Shown here one piece after another: positions 1-5,457 of a stretch of DNA of 8,074 bases. The stretch lies in the NCBI GenBank assembly GCA_025929125.1, contig JAICMT010000054.1, positions 1-8,074 of the forward strand. The letters are read 5' to 3'. Origin of the DNA: Acidobacteriaceae bacterium (GTDB taxonomy: Bacteria > Acidobacteriota > Terriglobia > Terriglobales > Acidobacteriaceae). The notes under the pieces were generated by a model. It saw only the letters and a list, made by a program, of their open reading frames with translations, searched no databases and was not told the DNA's origin. Every line of letters starts with the position of its first letter. Position 1 is the stretch's first letter. Position numbers and translations under genes: made by a program.

Positions 1-9
1 CCGCAAACA

Positions 10-1182
10 GTGGCGCAACCAACTCCGGGCACCGTCCCAAAGCCGCAGACGCCGGCACGCTCTCCAGAGCCTGCTGCCGCCACGCCTTACGAGGCCCGCA
101 TCATCATCGCTCCCGAGAGCGCCGGGCCGGGGTGGCAGCGGTTTCGAGCCACCTCGGAGACTGCCGGCATGCGCCTGGACGCCTTCCTCACCCACGCCAT
201 TGCCGACATCAGCCGGGCTCGCGCCCAGTTGCTGATTGGAGCCGGGCAGGTGCAGGTGAACGACGCCGCGGCGAAGGCCAGCCATAAGCTGCGCGTGGGC
301 GACTCAGTCGCGGTGCAGGGAGAGCCCCACCCGAAGCCGTTGCATGCCACGCCGGAGGACATTCCGCTCCGCATCCCGTACGAAGACGAGTTCCTGGCCG
401 TGATCGACAAGCCGGCGGGGATGATGGTGCATGCAGGCGCCGGGGCGTCCGACGATGCCCGCTCGCGCGGCACCCTGGTGAATGCGCTGCTGCACCACAT
501 GGGCAAGCTCTCGCAGGCGGGCGGTGAGTTGCGCCCCGGGATCGTGCATCGGCTGGATAAGGAGACCTCGGGCACCATCGTGGTGGCCAAGGACGATCTG
601 ACCCACCGCCGGCTGAGCGAGATGTTCTCCAGCCGTCGCATTGAGAAGACCTATCTGGCACTAGTCCACGGCAGGCTGGCCAAGGATGACGTGACCGTGG
701 ACCTGCCGGTCGGGCGGGATCCGGTGCGCCGCACGCGGATGACTACCAAACGCGCCGACGGCCGGCATGCGCTTTCCAATGTGCATGTTCTCGAGCGGCT
801 GCATACGCCCTGGGGCGCGTTCACGCTGGTCCAGGTTCGCATTGAAACCGGCCGGACGCACCAGATTCGCGTGCATTTGCAATCGCTGGGCCACCCGGTG
901 GTGGGAGATGCTCTATACGGTGCGCCGCGCAGGCTGGTTCGACAGGACTCCGGAATGCGTCTAACCGGAAGCGCCGCCCATCAGGACAGCGCAGACGATG
1001 CGGAACAGCCGCCCGGGCCGGGGCGGAACTTCCTACACGCCGCTCACCTCGAGTTTGAGCATCCGAGGATCGGCGGGCTGGTTTCCTCCGATGCACCACT
1101 TCCGGAGGAGTTACAGAGGTTCCTGACTTGGTTACGTTCGAAGGCCAGGCCCGATTCCGCCGTGGACCGGAAGCGCGGTTGA
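10..1182 (+). CDS. RluA-family 23S rRNA pseudouridine synthase
   Basis: This enzyme converts specific uridines in RNA, most likely 23S rRNA, to pseudouridine in the cytoplasm. An N-terminal S4 RNA-binding domain covers about residues 53-110, starting at GMRLDAFL. The catalytic domain follows, with KPAGMMVH at 134-141 and the family signature HRLDKETSG at 180-188, whose Asp183 is the expected catalytic nucleophile. GRTHQIRVHL at 281-290 is the conserved C-terminal motif. S4 plus HRLD groups it with RluC/RluD-type enzymes, but the target uridines cannot be read from sequence. Residues 1-50 are rich in Pro and Ala and not conserved-looking. The GTG at 10 is only the first start visible: the frame is open to the window edge, so the true start may lie upstream, or at the ATG at 169. 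A hydrophilic insertion sits at about 306-338, between GDALYGAP and NFLHAAHL. Confidence 0.93.
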   Translation: MAQPTPGTVPKPQTPARSPEPAAATPYEARIIIAPESAGPGWQRFRATSETAGMRLDAFLTHAIADISRARAQLLIGAGQVQVNDAAAKASHKLRVGDSVAVQGEPHPKPLHATPEDIPLRIPYEDEFLAVIDKPAGMMVHAGAGASDDARSRGTLVNALLHHMGKLSQAGGELRPGIVHRLDKETSGTIVVAKDDLTHRRLSEMFSSRRIEKTYLALVHGRLAKDDVTVDLPVGRDPVRRTRMTTKRADGRHALSNVHVLERLHTPWGAFTLVQVRIETGRTHQIRVHLQSLGHPVVGDALYGAPRRLVRQDSGMRLTGSAAHQDSADDAEQPPGPGRNFLHAAHLEFEHPRIGGLVSSDAPLPEELQRFLTWLRSKARPDSAVDRKRG

Positions 1183-1183
1183 G

Positions 1184-1189
1184 TAGAAT
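1184..1189 (+). promoter_or_regulatory. Possible -10 element before the VWA gene
   Basis: TAGAAT matches the sigma-70 -10 consensus at five of six bases. It lies two bases after the preceding stop codon. A weak -35 candidate, TGGACC at 1163-1168, is only 15 bp upstream. A start site here would leave a very short leader that crowds the ribosome binding site, so cotranscription from upstream remains equally possible. Confidence 0.2.
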
Positions 1190-1204
1190 CGTCGGAAGAT
1201 AAGG

Positions 1205-2350
1205 ATGGTGGACGAGATCGTGAGTTTTCTGGCAGGCTGCACAAGAGTTCTGCTCGCCGGCTGTGTGTGTGTGACGCTGGCGCTCGCTCCGGCGCAGCTT
1301 CCGGCGCAGGCAACGAGCGCGCCCGCAACCTCTGCCCAGCAGACTCCTGCGGCCGCTTCTCAGGCCGCCCAACACGCACCATCGCAACCCGCGCAAGCTC
1401 CGGCGACTCCGGCCAAATCTGCGCAGCCCTCCACACCGCCCGCCGCTGGAAGTAATGCACCAGCCGGCAACAACGGCCAGCAGGAAACGCCGCCCGCAGA
1501 CGAGGCCACCACAACCATCGTGACCACTGTCAATGAGGTGGATCTGGTCTTTACGGTCACGGATAAGAAGGGACACTTTGTCACCGGTCTCAGCCAATCC
1601 AGCTTCGGCCTGCTGGATAACGGCGCGCCGCCAGAGGCGGTCCTCCACTTCTATCAGCAGACGAACCTGCCACTTCGCGTCGGCATCATGCTCGACACCA
1701 GCAGCTCGATCCGCGGCCGGTTCGACTTCGAGCAGGACTCCGCCATCAGCTTCCTGCTGCAGGTGCTGCACCAGAATGACCGCGCCTTCGTGGAAGGTTT
1801 CGACGTGCAGTTGGAGATGGCGCAGGGCTTCACCAACAACATCGCACTGCTGAACCAGGGAGTTAAGAAGCTGCGGCCCGGCGGCGGCACGGCCATGTTC
1901 GACGCGCTGTACGCCACCTGCCGCGACCAGATGCTCACCCTGCGCGAGAACGGCCCGGTGCGCAAGACGCTGATCCTGGTCTCCGATGGAGACGACAACT
2001 ACAGCCACGCGCTGCTGTCCGACGCCATCAAGGAGTGCCAGCGGGCAGAGACCACTGTTTACACCATCAGCACCAACGTCAGCCCCAGCAAGGACAAGGG
2101 CGACGACGTGCTGGAGGCGATTGCCGACGCAACCGGAGGGCGGGCCTTCTTTCCCACGCGTATTGAGGACGTCGCCTCCAACTTCAGCGCCATCGAAGAG
2201 GAGCTGCGCAGCCAGTACCTGCTGCAGTACCGGCCGGCCAACTTCAAGCAGGATGGCTCTTTCCGCACCATCTACCTGCACGCCATCGATCCCAGGTACA
2301 AGGTGCGGGCGCATACCGGCTACTTCGCTCCCAAAGCCCAGAACCCATAG
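1205..2350 (+). CDS. Exported VWFA-related (acidobacterial type) domain protein
   Basis: This is a von Willebrand factor A domain protein of the acidobacterial VWFA-related class (the TIGR03436 type), likely periplasmic or surface-exposed; its ligand is unknown. A hydrophobic N-terminus, about residues 13-35 ending near LPAQA, resembles a Sec signal. Residues 36-100 form a low-complexity Ala/Pro/Gln/Ser linker. A beta-rich pre-domain at about 108-150 (VDLVFTVTDKKGHFVTGL) is typical of the class. The VWA fold has the metal-site DxSxS motif at Asp164-Ser166-Ser168, Thr229 in GGGTAMFD and Asp261 in LVSDGDD, so metal binding looks intact. The tail (YLLQYRP to GYFAP) is also characteristic. The ATG at 1205 has GGAAG six bases upstream (1194-1198). 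The GTG at 1220 is a possible alternative. It starts 22 bp after the pseudouridine synthase stop and may be cotranscribed with it. Confidence 0.92.
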   Translation: MVDEIVSFLAGCTRVLLAGCVCVTLALAPAQLPAQATSAPATSAQQTPAAASQAAQHAPSQPAQAPATPAKSAQPSTPPAAGSNAPAGNNGQQETPPADEATTTIVTTVNEVDLVFTVTDKKGHFVTGLSQSSFGLLDNGAPPEAVLHFYQQTNLPLRVGIMLDTSSSIRGRFDFEQDSAISFLLQVLHQNDRAFVEGFDVQLEMAQGFTNNIALLNQGVKKLRPGGGTAMFDALYATCRDQMLTLRENGPVRKTLILVSDGDDNYSHALLSDAIKECQRAETTVYTISTNVSPSKDKGDDVLEAIADATGGRAFFPTRIEDVASNFSAIEEELRSQYLLQYRPANFKQDGSFRTIYLHAIDPRYKVRAHTGYFAPKAQNP

Positions 2351-2440
2351 ACTGTCGCAGGTTTTAGCCTTCCCAGCCCGGATTTCCTCTGAAATTCTTA
2401 CCCCGGCTTCAGAACTCTATGACCGCAACCGTGTCCAACA

Positions 2441-2454
2441 GAGTGGGGTCACTC
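2441..2454 (+). repeat. Small inverted repeat just upstream of the 2459 start
   Basis: GAGTG at 2441-2445 and CACTC at 2450-2454 form a perfect 5-bp stem with a GGGT loop. It ends four bases before the ATG and includes the only purine-rich stretch that could serve as a ribosome binding site. It may lower translation from 2459, or may be chance. Confidence 0.25.
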
Positions 2455-2458
2455 CGCC

Positions 2459-3055
2459 ATGCGCACTGCCATGTCGCTTCGCCGGTTCGTTCTCGCTGCT
2501 GCCGTGGTCTTCTGTCTCAGCTCTGCCGCGACGGCCTCACCGGGCGAAAGCGTACCGGGCAGCGTTTACGACGACCTGAACGCACTGGCCGACCAGCCCG
2601 CCACGCACACCGGAGTGGTCTTTGATCGCTCCATGATGCAGGCCGCCGAAAGCGTTCTGGAACAGGGCGGGCTTGATCCGGACCACGCAGCGGCCGCGCT
2701 TTCCACCATCAGCTTTGATACTTATCGTTATCGGCGGCCGGCCTTCTACACGCCCGAAGTGATGGACCGCATCCTGAACTCGTACCGGCGCGCGGGCTGG
2801 AAGCACTTCGTCAACGGCAACCAGTCACCGGCCAACTCAGCACAGCCGGTCTCGCCCGTACTGGATGTGTGGCTGCACTTTACCGGGATGGATATCGACC
2901 ACGTGTCGGTGCTCATCCGCGGGCCGCAAGAGATGAGTCTGGTGCAGGTGGCAGGCGACCTGCGCCCGCTGGATCTGTTGCACCTCAGCGGCCACTTCGG
3001 GATTCCGAAGTTCGATCCCAATGCGATTATGGTCCCGGCCCCGCAAGGGCGCTAA
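2459..3055 (+). CDS. Exported protein of unknown function (distantly DUF4252-like)
   Basis: I do not recognise this gene with certainty. The 198-residue product begins with a typical Sec signal peptide: RR at 8-9, a hydrophobic core at about 10-22 (FVLAAAVVFCLSS), and a likely cleavage after ATA near residue 26. The mature part of about 170 residues has no membrane segment and no clear catalytic motif. Its order of elements is a helix (about 57-80), a segment ISFDTYRYRR at 84-93, a helix with SYRRAGWKHF at 108-117, a strand segment DVWLHFTG at 136-143, and VSVLIRGPQEMSLVQVAGDL at 149-168. This order resembles DUF4252-type envelope proteins, which is a pattern-based guess. The ATG at 2459 has only a weak GAGTGGGG upstream that is partly in a small hairpin; the ATG at 2471 is an alternative and keeps the signal peptide. 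The gap to the VWA gene is 108 bp. It converges on the zinc-ribbon gene. Confidence 0.83.
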   Translation: MRTAMSLRRFVLAAAVVFCLSSAATASPGESVPGSVYDDLNALADQPATHTGVVFDRSMMQAAESVLEQGGLDPDHAAAALSTISFDTYRYRRPAFYTPEVMDRILNSYRRAGWKHFVNGNQSPANSAQPVSPVLDVWLHFTGMDIDHVSVLIRGPQEMSLVQVAGDLRPLDLLHLSGHFGIPKFDPNAIMVPAPQGR

Positions 3056-3092
3056 TCAGGCGAAATTTATAAGTTGCAACGAAAAGCAGCGC

Positions 3093-3338
3093 CTAGGCGA
3101 CCCGCCGCGGACGTTTGTCGCCGCTGATTGGCGTCACCTTGATCGACGCCTGCTGCCGCTCGCGGGCGTCGGAGAGACGATCCGTTTCGGCCAGCCGCCG
3201 ATAGCTCTTTTTTCCGCAGGTCAGGCACAGCACAGGCCGAAGCCCGAAGAGAGACAGAACGCGCGCCAGTCCTTTGCGCCGCATGCGGCAAAGAGCATGG
3301 CATTTGCATCTTGAGCAGGTATAGGTTTCCGGAAGCAA
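3093..3338 (-). CDS. Small Cys-rich zinc-ribbon-like protein
   Basis: This is a predicted 81-residue basic protein, easily missed because it starts with TTG. It has a cluster CSRCKCHALC (Cys8, Cys11, Cys13, Cys17), then a basic stretch RMRRKG, the hydrophobic LARVLSLFGLRP, and a second pair CLTC (Cys38, Cys41) followed by GKKSYRR. Two CxxC knuckles about 26 residues apart around an RRKG...LLSLFG-like spacer are a pattern I associate with short acidobacterial zinc-ribbon proteins. Zinc binding is inferred, and no partner or pathway is known. The tail from about residue 50 is charged and looks disordered. The start was chosen because AAAGGAG lies five bases before the TTG; an in-frame TTG at 3368 would add ten residues but lacks such a site. 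The gene converges on the 2459-3055 gene with 37 bp between stops. The two extra cysteines are unusual for a plain ribbon. Confidence 0.6.
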   Translation of the reverse strand: MLPETYTCSRCKCHALCRMRRKGLARVLSLFGLRPVLCLTCGKKSYRRLAETDRLSDARERQQASIKVTPISGDKRPRRVA

Positions 3339-3343
3339 ACCAA

Positions 3344-3350
3344 CTCCTTT
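3344..3350 (-). promoter_or_regulatory. Ribosome binding site for the zinc-ribbon gene
   Basis: AAAGGAG on the minus strand lies five bases upstream of the TTG at 3338. It is the best Shine-Dalgarno match in this spacer and decides the start of the small Cys-rich gene. Confidence 0.55.
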
Positions 3351-3479
3351 GCGCGTTTGGTTTTGCAACGCGCAAATCTCTGACGCTTCATTGCATTGAT
3401 TGATACTCCAGCGAGTACCGGTTTTCGCGTCAACGTGTGCCTGGCCGCACAGAACTCGCCGGAATACAAGCGAGCTTGA

Positions 3480-3485
3480 ATTATA
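3480..3485 (-). promoter_or_regulatory. Possible -10 element for the zinc-ribbon gene
   Basis: The minus strand reads TATAAT, a perfect sigma-70 -10 hexamer, in a locally AT-rich patch. No convincing -35 hexamer is present 16-18 bp upstream. A start here would give a leader of about 135 bases before the TTG at 3338. Confidence 0.3.
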
Positions 3486-3515
3486 AGATGCCCTGAGGCA
3501 GTCTCCCGCTGCTTT

Positions 3516-3540
3516 GGCAGACCCCGTTTCGGGGGATGCC
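3516..3540 (-). terminator. Strong hairpin after the HEAT gene, possible terminator
   Basis: The arms GGCA (3516-3519) and TGCC (3537-3540) pair, and inside them CCCCG (3522-3526) pairs with CGGGG (3530-3534) around a three-base loop, with a two-by-two mismatch between the two stems. It starts 25 bases after the HEAT-gene stop on the minus strand. There is no T run on either side, so it is not a classical intrinsic terminator. It may instead protect the 3' end of the mRNA or separate the two minus-strand genes. Confidence 0.4.
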
Positions 3541-3565
3541 TCGGAACCGGTGCACCCCGTTGCCT

Positions 3566-4702
3566 TTACAGCGGCTTTCGTGGATGCCGTGTTCGCGACG
3601 CGGTCCTTGGCCGGGCGGGGGGCAGAGGCCCGGGGACGCCGGTGAGCCGCAGATACGACGCAGCCACGGTTAGGCGCGCCGGGTCCTTGGGGTCGAGCAA
3701 AAGCGTGTAGACGGCTTTCTGCGTCTCCTGGTCGTGGTAGTCCACCAGCGCGCGGGCGGCTGCCGCACGTACTGCCGCGTCTTTGTCTTTCAGGGCATCC
3801 AGCAGCTCGCGATGGATGGGCGCGGTCTTCTCCTGCGCAATCTGCTCGATGGCGGCGGCGCGAGCGGAATCTCCTCCGCTCTGGTGCATGAATTCGATGG
3901 CGGTGAGCCCGAAGCCAAAGGGTCCCAGCAGCATGGCGGCGCCCTGCATGGCGCCCAGCTTCGCCAGCTTGCCCGGATTATGCAGATCGCGGCTGATCTT
4001 GTGCTCGGTGCCGCGCAGCACGCCGGCCTGCGTCCTGCGATCGCCATCGACCACGGCCATCAGGATGTCCTCGCCGGAGCGGTCGCCCATCTTGGCCAGC
4101 GTCATGGCGGCGGTGAACGCCACCTGCGGCTCCTTGTCATCGAGCAGATTGCGCAGACTGGTGGTCAGGTTTGGATCGCGGAGCTGCCCGGCGGCCAGTG
4201 CGGCAGCCGTCCGGACGTCTACGTCGGAATCCAGCATCGCATTGCCGATCAGCCGCTCCGACTCCGGACTGCGCAACATGCCCAGCGCTGCGAGCCCCTG
4301 AATCCGCGTCTGCGGACGCTGGTCATCCTTCAGAGAGTCCTCCAGCAACTGCCAGGCGCTGCGCTTTCGCTGCTCCGGATTCAATGTGAGCGAGGGAGTC
4401 AGCGGCTCCTGCGGCTCTGTTGTTGACGTAGCCTCCACCGCGGCGCCCGATTGGTTCTGCGGCGTAGCTGCATCCCCAACGGCTTTGCCCCCCGAGGCGT
4501 CTTTCGTGGGTTTCGCGGTGTCGTGCGCGGAAGCTGAGCCGGACGTCTGCGCGGCTGAGGGCTTGTCGCCCACCACTCTGCCCGCGGCCGGATTGGTCTG
4601 CGCCGCTGTGCGGCTCCATGCAGTCCCAAGAGCGAGCACTACCAGACAGGCACCTGCACCGACTCCGGTTGCTCTGCGCCGAGCGCCTGTTGCCTCGTTC
4701 AT
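3566..4702 (-). CDS. Exported HEAT-repeat protein
   Basis: This 378-residue protein is predicted to be a periplasmic or surface scaffold built of HEAT repeats, which usually bind other proteins; no partner is evident. A Sec-type signal covers about residues 8-35 (RRR, then a hydrophobic core CLVVLALG, ending near TAAQ). Residues 36-110 are a low-complexity Ala/Gly/Ser/Thr linker. HEAT-like helical pairs run at about 126-157, 158-190 and 191-222, with further ones at 279-305, 306-335 and 336-355. Between the two blocks lies a hydrophobic, Gly-rich segment (about 249-272, GAMQGAAMLLGPFGFGL) that does not look like a HEAT helix. The tail after residue 355 is Pro/Arg-rich and may come from a frameshift at a six-base homopolymer (3617-3622). 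The ATG at 4702 has GGAG six bases upstream. It diverges from the 4916-5440 gene across a 213-bp spacer. Confidence 0.88.
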   Translation of the reverse strand: MNEATGARRRATGVGAGACLVVLALGTAWSRTAAQTNPAAGRVVGDKPSAAQTSGSASAHDTAKPTKDASGGKAVGDAATPQNQSGAAVEATSTTEPQEPLTPSLTLNPEQRKRSAWQLLEDSLKDDQRPQTRIQGLAALGMLRSPESERLIGNAMLDSDVDVRTAAALAAGQLRDPNLTTSLRNLLDDKEPQVAFTAAMTLAKMGDRSGEDILMAVVDGDRRTQAGVLRGTEHKISRDLHNPGKLAKLGAMQGAAMLLGPFGFGLTAIEFMHQSGGDSARAAAIEQIAQEKTAPIHRELLDALKDKDAAVRAAAARALVDYHDQETQKAVYTLLLDPKDPARLTVAASYLRLTGVPGPLPPARPRTASRTRHPRKPL

Positions 4703-4747
4703 CTCGATCTCCGTGCGGCGCCGCCGAATTCTTCGCCTGCAGAAGTG

Positions 4748-4766
4748 AGATGCGAAAGACGCATCT
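4748..4766. repeat. Perfect inverted repeat in the divergent spacer
   Basis: AGATGCG (4748-4754) and CGCATCT (4760-4766) are exact reverse complements separated by AAAGA. The repeat lies about 45 bp upstream of the HEAT gene start and about 150 bp upstream of the 4916 start. Its place between divergent genes fits a regulator binding site or an mRNA leader hairpin of the HEAT gene; neither is shown. Confidence 0.4.
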
Positions 4767-4788
4767 GCCGCGAAATGAATTGCATCCG

Positions 4789-4814
4789 CTCGGCTTCAAA
4801 ACTGCCGTGCCGAG
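4789..4814. repeat. Weaker inverted repeat in the divergent spacer
   Basis: CTCGGC (4789-4794) and GCCGAG (4809-4814) are reverse complements separated by 14 bases. In GC-rich DNA a match of this length can arise by chance; it is listed because it lies beside the stronger repeat at 4748-4766. Confidence 0.2.
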
Positions 4815-4903
4815 GCTGCGGGTAGAGGAGTATCCTAGGGCCGCGCGGACGGAACGTGTTCTGATTCGTGGCGATCGGCACCCGCAGATTCCCGTCCGGC
4901 ATC

Positions 4904-4909
4904 AGGAGG
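4904..4909 (+). promoter_or_regulatory. Ribosome binding site deciding the 4916 start
   Basis: AGGAGG is a full Shine-Dalgarno match six bases before the ATG at 4916. It favours that ATG over the in-frame GTG at 4868, and the protein from 4916 begins directly with a signal peptide. Confidence 0.8.
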
Positions 4910-4915
4910 CTCAGC

Positions 4916-5440
4916 ATGCGTGCTTCGAGGATCCTTCCGCTTCTGCTCTCCGTTGTTGCCATGGCCTCACCGGCCCCGGCCCAGGTCGAGTCTTCCACCC
5001 AGTTCCGCATGCCGCCCGAGCACATGGCCTGTCCGGTCGAGCTGCGCGCCGATCGCCGCGGCAATGTGGTCACCGGCGAAGTCAATGGAAAGACGATCCC
5101 CACCGGAGCAGGCCTGGTGCTTCATTTCAGAGCTGCTCCCTCGACCGCACCACGAAAGCAGGTGATCGCAGCCGACATCACTGTCTACGGCTATAGCGCG
5201 AAGGCAATGGGGCAGCTGCTTCCCATCCAGTCCAGACCCACCACCGATCTGAAAGAAGACTTCCATCTCGCCGGTTCTGCGAGCGCGCCGCTGATCGAGA
5301 AGTCGCTGTGGACGGCCAAGATTAACGGAATTGCCTCCATTGAGCTCACGCGTGTCGAGTTCAGCGACGGCAGCACCTGGGAACGCACCATCCCCAAAGA
5401 ATGCGTGGTTGAGCCAAATCCCTTCATGCTGGTGAAGTAG
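4916..5440 (+). CDS. Small exported protein of unknown function
   Basis: This 174-residue protein starts with a clean Sec signal peptide: MRASR, a hydrophobic core ILPLLLSVVAMA, and a likely cleavage near APAQ at residues 20-23. The mature part looks beta-rich, with the order CPVELRADRRG (about 39-49), GAGLVLHFRA (64-73), VIAADITVYGYSAKAMGQ (82-99), DFHLAG (114-119) and IASIELTRVEFSDGSTWE (138-155). I recall acidobacterial secreted hypothetical proteins with the same succession (a CPV...A motif, a strand ending in TV.VYG/HG, and SIEL..V.F.DGS.W), so it probably belongs to that uncharacterised lineage family. No catalytic residues are obvious. Two cysteines (about 39 and 162) could form a disulfide. 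It diverges from the HEAT gene and ends 17 bp before the stop of the convergent phosphoesterase gene. Confidence 0.86.
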   Translation: MRASRILPLLLSVVAMASPAPAQVESSTQFRMPPEHMACPVELRADRRGNVVTGEVNGKTIPTGAGLVLHFRAAPSTAPRKQVIAADITVYGYSAKAMGQLLPIQSRPTTDLKEDFHLAGSASAPLIEKSLWTAKINGIASIELTRVEFSDGSTWERTIPKECVVEPNPFMLVK

Positions 5441-5457
5441 CGGCTGGGCGCTTATCT

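Larger units (their letters stand above)
3339..3565. other. Spacer between HEAT and zinc-ribbon genes
   Basis: This 227-bp stretch is visibly richer in A and T than the flanking genes, especially at 3360-3410 and 3470-3490. It holds a long hairpin (3516-3540), a consensus -10 hexamer on the minus strand (3480-3485) and the ribosome binding site of the small downstream gene. I see no separate gene in it. One minus-strand frame stays open through the whole spacer in phase with the zinc-ribbon gene, but has no ATG, GTG or TTG upstream of 3368. Confidence 0.5.

Noticed and set aside
821..2314. Long minus-strand open frame of 497 codons
   Set aside because: It lies opposite the pseudouridine synthase and VWA genes, whose motifs are unambiguous. 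Its Arg/Gly-rich low-complexity sequence is typical of an antisense frame in GC-rich DNA.
2351..2440. Search for a terminator or promoter between the VWA gene and the 2459 gene
   Set aside because: No hairpin with a T run and no acceptable -35/-10 pair was found in this spacer.
3090..3099. Ten-base palindrome CGCCTAGGCG at the zinc-ribbon stop codon
   Set aside because: It has no loop and no T run, so it does not make a stable terminator hairpin; it is probably chance.
3221..3469. Alternative minus-strand Cys-containing frame beginning MYSGEF
   Set aside because: It overlaps the zinc-ribbon gene in another frame, its cysteines are not in CxxC pairs, and it has no ribosome site.
3734..4426. 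Plus-strand open frame of 230 codons
   Set aside because: It is antisense to the HEAT repeats and has no ribosome site or recognisable domain.
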